A stretch of DNA of 64,000 bases from Pseudomonas chlororaphis (GTDB lineage Bacteria > Pseudomonadota > Gammaproteobacteria > Pseudomonadales > Pseudomonadaceae), in assembly GCF_000783395.1 (NCBI RefSeq), contig NZ_JSFK01000005.1, positions 124,001-188,000 on the forward strand, read 5' to 3'. Both the position numbers and the translations under genes were made by a program. A model generated the notes under the pieces. It had not been told where the DNA came from and did not search any database. It was given only the letters and a program-made list of their open reading frames with translations. Below, one piece after another: positions 1 to 8,155 of the stretch (the stretch's first letter is position 1; each line of letters begins with the position of its first letter).

Positions 1-688
1 GAGTGCTGTCGGCATTCGCAGAAAACTTAGGCTGAACGTGTCCAGACTGGTGAACCCTTTTTATTTCATCAACCAGTGCCGCATCGTTGCGCGCGCCCAG
101 TTCCTGCATGATCGCCAAGGTCATATCCAGCGCCGAATGAGCGTTGGCGCAAGTGGCTCGGCGCTGTGTACAAACAAACTCGCGAGTCGATACTTTCAAC
201 TGCGGGAAATACTCATGGATCAGGCCGCCGCTGTCGCTGTGACAGGCAAACTCGCAAGCCTCCAGCAAACCGGCATCGGCCAGATAAAACGCGGCATTCC
301 AGCAACCGGCAACGATCCCTTTGCTCGCGGACTTCTTCAGCACTCGGCGCAACACTGGCTGCGTGGCAAGCCTCACACGCTGGCCTCCGACGACAATTAC
401 CGCATCATGACTGAAGCCTTCTGCGACCAGCCTTTGCGAGGTCAGCGAAACGCCAATATCGCTTTCAACCAGCCCGCCCTGGAGTGAGTAGGTCGATACC
501 GTGTAAATCGTCTCAGCGTTGATCAGATTTCCAGTGGCCAGGGCATCCATCGCCGTTGAAAGGGTCGTCAACGAAAAATGATCGAGCAGAATAAAAGCCA
601 CCCGCACCACACGTTCGTGGCCCGACATCACGGTGGATGGGCGAAAGCCGATGTTCTGTTGCTTCAACGGACTCTGGAAAGTTTCCAT
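1..688 (-). CDS. GlxA-type AraC-family transcriptional regulator, 3' end outside the window
   Basis: The reading frame starts at the ATG at 688 and runs off the left edge with no stop, giving about 229 residues. They match the N-terminal DJ-1/PfpI-like sensor domain of GlxA-type AraC regulators: residues VAFILLDHFSLTTLSTAMDAL near 24-44, the VIVVGG strand, and the KGIVAGCWNAAFYLADAGLL nucleophile-elbow region, followed by an ARNDAALVDEIKR segment leading to the expected C-terminal helix-turn-helix, which is cut off. In pseudomonads this family includes the betaine and carnitine regulators GbdR and CdhR (known). It lies 88 bases after the betaine-binding protein gene on the same strand, so I infer it controls this transporter or the nearby catabolic genes. 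Which quaternary amine it senses cannot be read from the sequence. Confidence 0.85.
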   Translation of the reverse strand, partial: METFQSPLKQQNIGFRPSTVMSGHERVVRVAFILLDHFSLTTLSTAMDALATGNLINAETIYTVSTYSLQGGLVESDIGVSLTSQRLVAEGFSHDAVIVVGGQRVRLATQPVLRRVLKKSASKGIVAGCWNAAFYLADAGLLEACEFACHSDSGGLIHEYFPQLKVSTREFVCTQRRATCANAHSALDMTLAIMQELGARNDAALVDEIKRVHQSGHVQPKFSANADST

Positions 689-776
689 GTTGCGTCACCC
701 GCTCACCTTCACTTGAAACGACAACCCGTTGGTTTGGCGACTGGCACGGCCCGCCGCCAACCCGTGTTCGAACCGA

Positions 777-1799
777 TTACTTCGCTGCCGTCCGTGCGTC
801 ACTCAACCAGCCGTCATAGGCTTGCTGGTTGGCCTTGATCCATTCCGCGGCATGACGCTTGATGTCGGCCAGCGACTTTTCACCGTTCTGCATGCGCAGG
901 TTTTGCGCACTTTCAGCGGCGGTCGGGATGCTGACTTCAGAGAGGAACTTGCGCGCCACCGGGTTCTTCTCGGCGAACTCTTTGCTCATGACTGCATTGA
1001 TCGTGTCCACCGGGAAACCGAGGTTCTTGCCATCATGGAAGGTGTCCTTGCTTTCCTGGCCATCCGGCAGCGAGGTGAAAGGCACCGGCAACCAGACCAC
1101 GTCACGCCCTTCTACCAGAACACTGGCGATCCACTGCGGAACCCAAGTGAAGAACAGCACGGGTTTGCCTTGCTGGAAGCGCGCAATGGTGTCTGCCATC
1201 AGCGCGAAGTACGAACCGCGGTTGTCGACCACCGTTGGCCCCAGACCATAGGCCTTCATGTGGTGTTCAACCATGATCTCGCAGCCCCAGCCCGGGTTGC
1301 AGCCGGTCAGGTCAGCCTTACCGTCACCGTTGCTGTCAAAGAGTTTGGCGATTTCGGGTTTCTTCAGGTCCGACAGATCCTTGATCTGATAAGCCTCGGC
1401 GGTCTTCTTGTCGATCATGTAGCCCTGCAGCACGCCCTTCATGATTTGCCCGACCTTGACCATCACGTCATCGCCGCCGGCCTTTTCATAAAACGCTTGG
1501 TGCAGGTGTTCCCATTCATGCACGGTGAAGTCCGCATCGCCGTAAGACAGCGCGAGAAACATCGCCGGGTAGTCGACTTCTTTCGGCTGTTTGACGTCGT
1601 AGCCCAACTCCTTGAGGCCAGCGATCACTACCTCACCGCGAAAGCGCTCTTCAGCAATGGTCGGGAAAATCGGCGTAATCGAAACACCGGCACCCGGTTT
1701 GTTGGCATCGGCCGCGTAGACCGCCGAGCACAGCAAGGTGCCAAACACCGGAGCCACGAGGCTCGCAACCACGCTTTTCTTGAGATTTGTCAGTTTCAT
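777..1799 (-). CDS. proX: glycine betaine/proline ABC transporter, periplasmic binding protein ProX
   Basis: This 340-residue protein has a Sec signal peptide (residues 1 to about 29, ending SAVYA) and then the ProX fold. Nearly exact family segments are visible: SNGDGKADLTGCNPGWGCE, the FTVHEWEHLH segment and FFTWVPQW. The tryptophans in these three are, in E. coli ProX, the aromatic cage that holds the trimethylammonium group (known for the family). It delivers a betaine to the membrane complex encoded just upstream (ProW, ProV). Length agrees with E. coli ProX. It is the third gene of a minus-strand unit proV-proW-proX. The exact ligand (glycine betaine, proline betaine or a relative) is not decided by the sequence. 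Confidence 0.93.
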   Translation of the reverse strand: MKLTNLKKSVVASLVAPVFGTLLCSAVYAADANKPGAGVSITPIFPTIAEERFRGEVVIAGLKELGYDVKQPKEVDYPAMFLALSYGDADFTVHEWEHLHQAFYEKAGGDDVMVKVGQIMKGVLQGYMIDKKTAEAYQIKDLSDLKKPEIAKLFDSNGDGKADLTGCNPGWGCEIMVEHHMKAYGLGPTVVDNRGSYFALMADTIARFQQGKPVLFFTWVPQWIASVLVEGRDVVWLPVPFTSLPDGQESKDTFHDGKNLGFPVDTINAVMSKEFAEKNPVARKFLSEVSIPTAAESAQNLRMQNGEKSLADIKRHAAEWIKANQQAYDGWLSDARTAAK

Positions 1800-1841
1800 G
1801 TTTCACCACGCTTGGATTTTTAATGGGGTGAGCAGGCCAAC

Positions 1842-2795
1842 TCAATTCGTCACTGGACGTGCAACGTTCTTCTTTTTCTTCAGTTTCATGACCAGCCCCA
1901 CGGGGCCGCTTTCATACCAGCGCTGCCCTGTGGCCAGATCGCTGCTGCGCTCACCCATGGCCTGGGTCAGTCGATCAAGGAATACCGCGAGCAGCACCAG
2001 GCCGGCACCGCCGACGCTGGCCAGGCCCATGTCGAGGCGGCCGATGCCGCTCAACACCATCAAACCCAGACCGCCCACGGAAATCATCGAGGCAACCACC
2101 ACCATCGACAGCGACAACATCAAGGTCTGATTGAGACCGGCCATCATCGTTGGCGCTGCCAACGGCAACTGCACCTTCATCAGCATTTGCGTGGCCGTGC
2201 AGCCGAACGCTCGGGCAGCTTCGACCTTGTCCGCAGGGACTTGGCGAATACCAAGGTTGGTCAGCCGCACCAGCGGCGCGACGGAAAAGATGATGGTGAC
2301 AATCACACCGGGTACGTTGCCGATGCCAAAGAGCATCACCACCGGTACCAGATAGACGAACGCCGGCAGTGTCTGCATGGCATCCAGCACCGGGCGGATG
2401 ATCATTTCCGTGCGATCACTGCGCGCACACAAGATGCCCAGCGGTATGCCGATGACTGCGCAGAACAACAGCGATGTCAGCACCAGGGCCAGCGTGACCA
2501 TGGCATCGTTCCACACACCGATCAGTCCAAGCCCGGTGAGGGTTGCGACGCTGAAGATCGCGATGCGCTTGCCGCCAATCTGCCAACTGATCAGTCCGGC
2601 GATGATGATGAACACCGTGGGCGGAACCGACAGCAGTCCCCACTGCACACCGTCCAGGACTTGATCGACCGGCCAGCGGATCGAGCGAAACACTTCCCTG
2701 AAGTTATGCACCAGGTATTTAAGGGCGGTTTCCACCCAGGATCCCAAAGGAATATTGAGACTTTGAAAGGGATCTAAAAAGTTGAAGTCTGACAT
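1842..2795 (-). CDS. proW: glycine betaine/proline ABC transporter permease ProW
   Basis: The product is a 317-residue inner-membrane permease with several hydrophobic helices. It carries the EAA loop typical of binding-protein-dependent permeases (VEAARAFGCTATQMLMKVQLP), the contact site for the ATPase. The N-terminal stretch FLDPFQSLNIPLGSWVE resembles the ProW N-terminus. I chose the ATG at 2795 over one five codons upstream because a GAGGT ribosome site sits just before it. The C-terminus is basic (KLKKKKN). It lies between proV and proX on the same strand, completing a full importer. Confidence 0.92.
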   Translation of the reverse strand: MSDFNFLDPFQSLNIPLGSWVETALKYLVHNFREVFRSIRWPVDQVLDGVQWGLLSVPPTVFIIIAGLISWQIGGKRIAIFSVATLTGLGLIGVWNDAMVTLALVLTSLLFCAVIGIPLGILCARSDRTEMIIRPVLDAMQTLPAFVYLVPVVMLFGIGNVPGVIVTIIFSVAPLVRLTNLGIRQVPADKVEAARAFGCTATQMLMKVQLPLAAPTMMAGLNQTLMLSLSMVVVASMISVGGLGLMVLSGIGRLDMGLASVGGAGLVLLAVFLDRLTQAMGERSSDLATGQRWYESGPVGLVMKLKKKKNVARPVTN

Positions 2796-2845
2796 GATGC
2801 TACCTCGCACTCAGAAACGGCATATCAATTCTGATTATTCGCAGT

Positions 2846-3880
2846 TCAGCTGTTACACAGGCAGCTCAGAAGATGGCCCTGCGAAATCGAACCTTTATAA
2901 AGCCCAACTTCATCCACTACCGGCATGGGAGTTGCCGAGGCCGCAACCAGATGGAAGATGTCGCGAAGAGACGCTTCCGCTTTAATCGGTGTTTGCCCGC
3001 CCGGTATATAAGCGACATTGCAATCCTGTTGCGCGATATCGCCCGCTTTCAAAATGCGACTGGTGTCGAAGCCATTGAAGAAATCACGAACATATTTATT
3101 CACCGGGTTACAGAGAAGTTCACGCGGCGTACCGATCTGCACCACGCGCCCGCCTTCCATGATCGCAATGCGGTGACCGATGCGAACCGCTTCTTCAATA
3201 TCGTGGGAGATAAAAATGATCGTGCGATCCTGCTCGGCCTGGAGCTTGATCAACTCGCCCTGCATCTCGCTGCGAATCATCGGATCGAGTGCCGAAAAGG
3301 CTTCGTCCATCAGCAGAATGGCGGGATCGTTGGCCAGCGCACGGGCCAGGCCGACACGTTGCTGCATGCCGCCGGAGAGTTGGTGAGGAAAGCTCAGCTC
3401 CTGCCCCGAGAGCCCGACCTGCTCCAGTGCGCCCATCGCGCGGCAATAGCGCTCTTTCTCGCTGACGCCGCTGATTTCCAGGCCGAAGCTGACGTTGTCG
3501 ATGACACTCATGTGCGGCATCAAAGCAAAGGACTGGAAGACCATGCCCATGTCTTTGCGGCGAACTTGCAACAAGTCCTTGTCGCCCAGGCCGGTGATTT
3601 CCTTGCCATTGAGAAAGATCTGCCCGGACGTCGGTTCGATCAGCCGGTTGAACAATCGGACCATGGTCGATTTGCCCGAGCCGGACAAACCCATGATGAC
3701 GAAAATCTCACCACGGCGAACCGAGAAGTTGGCATCAAAAACACCAATCGCCTGACCGGTCTTTTTGAACACTTCAGCTTTTGATGCGCCTTCTTTAACC
3801 ATTTTCATGGCAAGTGCTGGCTGCGTACCGAAGACTTTGAAAACATTCTTTACGCAGATGATCTCGTCGGAACTTGTCAT
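2846..3880 (-). CDS. proV: glycine betaine/proline ABC transporter ATP-binding protein ProV
   Basis: A 344-residue ABC ATPase. Walker A is GLSGSGKST, the signature is LSGGMQQRVGLARAL, Walker B is ILLMDEAFSALDP, and the switch histidine is in FISHD. The N-terminal extension (KVFGTQPALAMKMVKEG) is typical of ProV-type ATPases. The C-terminal tail after residue 280 is short, with room for only about one CBS-like unit, whereas E. coli ProV (400 residues) has two; osmotic gating through tandem CBS domains is therefore doubtful (inference). The ATG at 3880 follows an ideal AAGGAGG site. It is the first gene of the minus-strand importer operon, divergent from the LysR gene at 4248. Confidence 0.93.
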   Translation of the reverse strand: MTSSDEIICVKNVFKVFGTQPALAMKMVKEGASKAEVFKKTGQAIGVFDANFSVRRGEIFVIMGLSGSGKSTMVRLFNRLIEPTSGQIFLNGKEITGLGDKDLLQVRRKDMGMVFQSFALMPHMSVIDNVSFGLEISGVSEKERYCRAMGALEQVGLSGQELSFPHQLSGGMQQRVGLARALANDPAILLMDEAFSALDPMIRSEMQGELIKLQAEQDRTIIFISHDIEEAVRIGHRIAIMEGGRVVQIGTPRELLCNPVNKYVRDFFNGFDTSRILKAGDIAQQDCNVAYIPGGQTPIKAEASLRDIFHLVAASATPMPVVDEVGLYKGSISQGHLLSCLCNS

Positions 3881-4247
3881 ACCATGCCTCCTTCGCATCG
3901 TGCATCTTTCGCATTAAGCGACAGGCAAACGAGCAAAAATAATTGTAAGCGGCAGCGGTAATGAATAAATGTCTTCACGACGGGCTTCCTTTTATTATTT
4001 TTGAGGTCCCAGGAAAAAGGGATGTTTCAAATCTATTAGCATCACCCCGCTTAATCCAACTACATTTACAGGGACAATTCGATAACGTCGGGTTATCGGT
4101 TGCGACGATTGCCATTGCCGAGTGCTGCGTCAGCACCATGAGCGACCGGGTCTATCCCCACAGCGACGCTCGCGTAGCCCTCCCCGCACGGTTCCGTTAC
4201 CCTCCTCACGCTTCGTTGGGGAGCTGTATCGTTAGGAGAGTGTACGA
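3881..4247. promoter_or_regulatory. divergent intergenic region between proV and the LysR gene
   Basis: This 367-base non-coding stretch separates two divergent transcription units, so it must hold both promoters. The clearest element is a 19-base dyad at 4080-4098 (CGATAAC, five-base centre, GTTATCG), listed separately. A weaker CTCC/GGAG dyad lies near 4202-4222. I found no convincing sigma-70 boxes by eye. Confidence 0.6.
4080..4098. promoter_or_regulatory. candidate LysR operator (perfect 7-bp dyad, T-N11-A)
   Basis: CGATAAC (4080-4086) and GTTATCG (4092-4098) are exact reverse complements around a 5-base centre. The inner bases T4083 and A4095 fit the T-N11-A pattern of LysR-family sites. 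It lies 150 bases before the LysR gene and about 200 before proV, where an autoregulatory site that also controls the divergent transporter would be expected. Binding is inferred. Confidence 0.45.
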
Positions 4248-5207
4248 ATGAGCAAGCATGTCGACCCTGACACCATCCTGCTGAAAATGCCGTCCTTGAG
4301 GGCTGTGAAGGCATTTGTCGCCGCTGCCAAATACGAAAGCTTTACCCGTGCGGCCGAGGCGTTGTGTGTTTCTCAAGCCGCCATCAGCCGACAGATCCGT
4401 GAGCTGGAAAGCTACCTGGGCGCACAACTGTTTACCCGCGTCGGCCGGGCGGTGGAACTGACGGCCGCCGGCGCGGTGTTCTTCGATGCCGCGCAACTGT
4501 CCTTCGTCAACATCGCGCAGGCCGCCGAACGCATCCGCAGCAGCCAGTCGACCAAGAAGGTCCTCACCGTCTGTTGCTCGCCGGCCTTTTCCGCACTGTG
4601 GCTGTCGAATCATCTGCAAGAGTTCTTCGCGCAGTGCCCGGACATCGAACTCAACCTGATCACCACGCAGAACTTTCTGACCATGGAACCCGGTGTGCAG
4701 CCGGACATCTTCATCACCAAGATTTCGCGCATCCGTGACGGTTATAGAAGCTACCCGTTGTGCCACGACGTGATTTACCCGGTGTGCACCCCGCAGTACC
4801 TGGAAAAGCACCCGGAAATTGCGACGATCGAAGGCGTGCGCGATTCGGCACTGCTCAACCTCAGCCCTTACGGCCGCTCGCAAGTCGCCGAACATGTCGA
4901 CTGGGGCGTGTGGCTGGCGTTTCAGGCCATCGATATCGATGACCGTCCGCCGAACAGCCCACAGATCTTCAACGCCAACGACTACAACCTGCTCATCAGC
5001 ATGGTCCTGACCCATCAGGGCATTGCGCTGGGCTGGAATCACCTGGTCACGGGATTGGTGCAGCAAGGCCTGCTGGTGCGACCGATCGAACAACAAGTGC
5101 AATTGCGCAACAGCTGGCACTACCTGAGCTGTCGCGAAAGCTCCGAAAACGAAGACGAATTGCGGCGTTTTCGCGAATGGATTCTGGCGAAGTTTCCCCG
5201 CCGCTAA
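4248..5207 (+). CDS. LysR-family transcriptional regulator
   Basis: A 319-residue LysR regulator. The winged helix-turn-helix is at residues about 14-72 (SLRAVKAFVAAAKYESFTRAAEALCVSQAAISRQIREL), followed by an effector domain with the usual TPQYL and GIALGW segments. An AGGAG site precedes the ATG at 4248. It is divergent from proVWX and codirectional with the PrpD-like and Rieske genes, so it probably regulates one or both units. The overall form resembles the GcvA-like subgroup. The inducer is unknown. Confidence 0.9.
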   Translation: MSKHVDPDTILLKMPSLRAVKAFVAAAKYESFTRAAEALCVSQAAISRQIRELESYLGAQLFTRVGRAVELTAAGAVFFDAAQLSFVNIAQAAERIRSSQSTKKVLTVCCSPAFSALWLSNHLQEFFAQCPDIELNLITTQNFLTMEPGVQPDIFITKISRIRDGYRSYPLCHDVIYPVCTPQYLEKHPEIATIEGVRDSALLNLSPYGRSQVAEHVDWGVWLAFQAIDIDDRPPNSPQIFNANDYNLLISMVLTHQGIALGWNHLVTGLVQQGLLVRPIEQQVQLRNSWHYLSCRESSENEDELRRFREWILAKFPRR

Positions 5208-5292
5208 TCCGCTCGGCACAAGCCTCGGGTGATTTGGTTATCAATAGCCCGCCGAAAATGTTGTTAGAGCGGCGCCCTCCCCGTGGCTCATT

Positions 5293-5328
5293 GTTGAGCT
5301 GCGCCGACCATGATCGGTACGGCTCAAC
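5293..5328 (+). promoter_or_regulatory. nested inverted repeat in the leader of the MmgE/PrpD gene
   Basis: GTTGAGC (5293-5299) pairs with GCTCAAC (5322-5328), and inside it CCGA (5304-5307) pairs with TCGG (5314-5317). The structure ends a few bases before the ribosome site (AGGAAGGG) of the gene starting at 5349. It could be an operator or an RNA hairpin affecting translation; the sequence does not decide. Confidence 0.35.
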
Positions 5329-5348
5329 TCACAGGAAGGGATTGTTGA

Positions 5349-6722
5349 ATGTCACTCTTCGAATTCTGTCGCGACTTTGATTTCCTCGATGCCCCGCTCA
5401 AGACCCGCGCAATCGTGCAGGACAGTCTGCTGGATATCGTCGCCGTCATGGCCGGCGCGGCCAGCAATGACACCAGCAGCGCCATGCGGCGTTTTGCCGA
5501 ACAGCATTACCCGACGGGCGCCTATAGCAGTCGCCTGATCTTTGGCGGACAGCGCGTCAACGTACTCGGCGCCGCCTGGGCCGGCGGGTTCAGCGCTGAC
5601 AGCCTCGACGCCCATGAGGGCCACCTCAAATCCAAGGGTCACGCCGGTGCCACCGTTGTTCCCGCCGTGCTCGCCCTCGCCGATGCGCTGCATCATCAAG
5701 GCCAATCGATCAGCGGCCATGAACTGCTCACCGCCCTGTGCATCGGTTATGAAACGGCGCTGCGGGCCGGCTCCGCCTTGATGGCGACTTCGCCGACTTA
5801 TCACGCATCGGGTGGTTTTTCCGCGCTGGGCGTTGTCTGCGCCGGCGCGCGCTTGCTGGGCTTTGATGAGCCGACCTTTCGCCACGCCTTGGGCATCGCT
5901 GAGTACTTCAGCGCACGCTGCCCGATGATGCGCGTGGTGCAAGCGCCGACGATGCTGCGCGATGCCCACGGTGCAGGCGCATTTGCGGGTTTGAACGCGC
6001 TGCTCATGGCCCGGGAAGGCATCACCGGTGCGCCGGCAGAAACCGTTGAAGACATCACCGTCGCCGAATACTGGAGCGACATCGGTGCACGCTGGGAGAT
6101 CGACAGTCAGTACTTCAAACCCTGGCCAGTTTGCCGCTGGGCACAACCGGCGCTGACCGCCATGCTCGAACTGCAGCGAGAAAACCCTCAGCTCGATGCG
6201 GACTCGATTGAAACCGTTCGCGTCGAAACGTTCTACGAGTCGATGTGTTTGCAGGGGCATACGCCGAGTGACGCCGATGAGGCGCAGTACGCCCTCGCCT
6301 TTCCGCTGGCCGCACTGATTGTGCGGGGCAAGGTCGGTCCGGAAGAAGTCACCGGGGCGGCGATTTTTGCCGAAGATATTCTGGTGCTGAGCCGCCGTAT
6401 CGAAATCGTCGAAGCCGCCGATATCTCGGCCCGATTCCCCGACGAAATCCTTTCCCGGTTGACCATCACCCTGAAGAACGGTGCGGTGCTGGTCAGTCCG
6501 GTCACTGCCGCGCGTGGCGATCCCGAAACGCCCCTCAGCGCTGAAGAGCTGGATCAGAAATTTGATCTCTTCGCCAGCGGTCTCGGTGTAGAGCGCAGTG
6601 CCGAAGTGAAAACAGCGATCAAACACATCGCTCAATCCCGCTGCGCCATTACCACCCTGGAACCGGTTTTTCCCGCCGTTCCGGCACGCCAGTCAAACCC
6701 CATCGATAACGACAACTCATGA
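5349..6722 (+). CDS. MmgE/PrpD-family protein
   Basis: The 457-residue protein belongs to the MmgE/PrpD family (2-methylcitrate dehydratase, cis-aconitate decarboxylase and relatives). Visible family features are the SLLDIVAVMAGA opening, AAWAGGFSADSLDAHEGH, where PrpD proteins have an NG...H...D-like segment, HASGGFSALGV, and the QYFKPWPVCRWAQPALTAM region corresponding to the family K.YP.C...H segment; here the last position is Q rather than H. An AGGAAGGG ribosome site precedes the ATG. It sits between a LysR gene and a Rieske oxygenase, not beside prpB or prpC, so methylcitrate metabolism is unlikely. Family members of this kind often act as hydratases, isomerases or decarboxylases on unusual organic acids. 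The substrate is unknown. Confidence 0.85.
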   Translation: MSLFEFCRDFDFLDAPLKTRAIVQDSLLDIVAVMAGAASNDTSSAMRRFAEQHYPTGAYSSRLIFGGQRVNVLGAAWAGGFSADSLDAHEGHLKSKGHAGATVVPAVLALADALHHQGQSISGHELLTALCIGYETALRAGSALMATSPTYHASGGFSALGVVCAGARLLGFDEPTFRHALGIAEYFSARCPMMRVVQAPTMLRDAHGAGAFAGLNALLMAREGITGAPAETVEDITVAEYWSDIGARWEIDSQYFKPWPVCRWAQPALTAMLELQRENPQLDADSIETVRVETFYESMCLQGHTPSDADEAQYALAFPLAALIVRGKVGPEEVTGAAIFAEDILVLSRRIEIVEAADISARFPDEILSRLTITLKNGAVLVSPVTAARGDPETPLSAEELDQKFDLFASGLGVERSAEVKTAIKHIAQSRCAITTLEPVFPAVPARQSNPIDNDNS

Positions 6723-6756
6723 ATTGCCCACAGCAAATGTCGTTTGTGACGGTTGT

Positions 6757-6782
6757 ATTGCGCCCTATAGGCTGAGGGCAAT
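6757..6782 (+). promoter_or_regulatory. imperfect inverted repeat upstream of the Rieske oxygenase gene
   Basis: ATTG-C-GCCCT (6757-6766) is mirrored by AGGGCAAT (6775-6782), ending 20 bases before the Rieske start codon in the 80-base gap after the PrpD-like gene. It may be an operator or a leader hairpin. Only the symmetry is seen. Confidence 0.3.
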
Positions 6783-6802
6783 GTCGCCCTGGGAGGATAA
6801 CA

Positions 6803-8035
6803 ATGAATAAAGAAAGCGTTTTTGACCTGATTGCACAGCGCAAACCCTGGCACTCGCTGCCCGGCGCTCTTTACAGCAATGAAAGCGTTTATCGTCAGGA
6901 CCTTGAGCAGATCTGGCACAAGGACTGGATCTTCGCCGGCCACACCTTTGAAATTACCAAACCGGGGCAGTATTTCACCCTGCAGATCGGTGACTATCCC
7001 GTCGCAGTGGTCCGTGGCAAAGATGGCGAAGTCCGGGCGTTCCATAACGCCTGCCGTCACCGTGGCGCAAAAATCTGCGAGGCCGATCACGGCAAAGTGG
7101 CGAAGATGGTTTGTCCGTATCACAAGTGGACGTATGAGCTGGATGGCAACCTGTTGTTCGCCGGCAACATGGGCCAGGATTTCGACAAGTCCCAATACAG
7201 TCTGAAGAGCGTTCACTGCGAGATCGTCGATACCTACATTTATGTCTGCGTGGCCGCCAAGGCCCCGGACTTCGAGGGTTTCCGCAAAGCCGTCAGCCCT
7301 TTCGTAGCGCCGCACTATCTTGAAAACTGCAAAGTGGCGTTCGAGTCGAACATCATCGAGAAAGGCAACTGGAAACTGGTCTTCGAAAACAATCGCGAGT
7401 GCTACCACTGCGACGGCTCACACCCGGAGCTGCTGCATTCGTTCGTCGATAACCTGTCGGTGGGCGGCGTCAGTGGCCAAGATGATCCAGAGCTGTCGGC
7501 TTACTGGTCCAAGTGCGAAAGCGCCGGGTTGCCGAGCCGTTTGGTGATGGATATCAACGGCCAGTTCCGTATGACCCGTATTCCCCTGTCATCCGGTGCC
7601 GTCAGCTACACCATGGACGGCAAACCGGCAGTTGCCGGTCGCCTGGACAAGACCTCTGAAGCGGACATCGGCGCGCTGCTGTACTTCCACTACCCCTCCA
7701 CCTGGAATCACTTCCTCGGTGACCATGCATTGAGCTTCCGCGTGCTGCCGATCAGCGCCACTGAAACCCTGGTCACCACCAAATGGCTGGTACCCGACAG
7801 CGCAGTGGAAGGCGTTGATTACGATATCGAGCGCCTGACCAAAGTCTGGATTGCCACCAACGATCAGGACCGCACGCTGGTCGAGGGCACCCAGCGTGGC
7901 GTGACTTCGCCGTCGTACGAACCGGGTCCTTATTCGGAAACCGCTGAGACCGGCGTTTGTCAGTTCGATGACTGGTATTGCGCGACCATGATGGATCGGC
8001 TCAAAGGCCCGATTCCGCTGAAGTCTGTTGGCTGA
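6803..8035 (+). CDS. Rieske non-heme iron oxygenase alpha subunit, GbcA/CntA-like
   Basis: 410 residues. The N-terminal Rieske [2Fe-2S] centre is CRHRGAKICE followed by MVCPYHKWTYE (CxH-x16-17-CxxH). The catalytic domain has NNRECYHCDGSHPEL, giving the bridging acid and two histidines of the mononuclear iron site. Length and segments closely resemble GbcA, the glycine betaine demethylating oxygenase, and related quaternary-ammonium oxygenases such as stachydrine and carnitine monooxygenases (family knowledge). Start ATG 6803 has a GGGAGGA site. No reductase subunit is encoded nearby, so electrons must come from a reductase elsewhere, perhaps GbcB (inference). With the ProVWX importer and GlxA-type regulator it probably demethylates or cleaves a betaine-type compound. 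Confidence 0.9.
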   Translation: MNKESVFDLIAQRKPWHSLPGALYSNESVYRQDLEQIWHKDWIFAGHTFEITKPGQYFTLQIGDYPVAVVRGKDGEVRAFHNACRHRGAKICEADHGKVAKMVCPYHKWTYELDGNLLFAGNMGQDFDKSQYSLKSVHCEIVDTYIYVCVAAKAPDFEGFRKAVSPFVAPHYLENCKVAFESNIIEKGNWKLVFENNRECYHCDGSHPELLHSFVDNLSVGGVSGQDDPELSAYWSKCESAGLPSRLVMDINGQFRMTRIPLSSGAVSYTMDGKPAVAGRLDKTSEADIGALLYFHYPSTWNHFLGDHALSFRVLPISATETLVTTKWLVPDSAVEGVDYDIERLTKVWIATNDQDRTLVEGTQRGVTSPSYEPGPYSETAETGVCQFDDWYCATMMDRLKGPIPLKSVG

Positions 8036-8066
8036 TCTGCGCTCTGTTCACTCATGTTAACCCTGC

Positions 8067-8090
8067 TCCCTGCCAGCATGCTGGCAGGGA
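8067..8090 (+). terminator. perfect 24-base palindrome, probable terminator of the Rieske gene
   Basis: TCCCTGCCAGCA is followed directly by its exact reverse complement, starting 32 bases after the Rieske stop codon, with CTCTTT just downstream. As RNA this folds into a long GC-rich stem with a small loop, consistent with an intrinsic terminator. A binding site for a dimeric regulator of the following MFS gene is an alternative. Confidence 0.55.
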
Positions 8091-8155
8091 CTCTTTCGTC
8101 TCGAAAAGCTGTTATTCCGGTTCGTCGCCAAAAAAGCCGGGAGACACCGATAAGG

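Noticed and set aside
729..1823. 364-codon plus-strand frame opposite proX
   Set aside because: The minus strand encodes a clear ProX with signal peptide and betaine-site tryptophans; the plus-strand frame is a shadow.
5352..6635. 427-codon minus-strand frame opposite the MmgE/PrpD gene
   Set aside because: Composition is typical of a shadow frame and the plus strand has the family motifs and a ribosome site.
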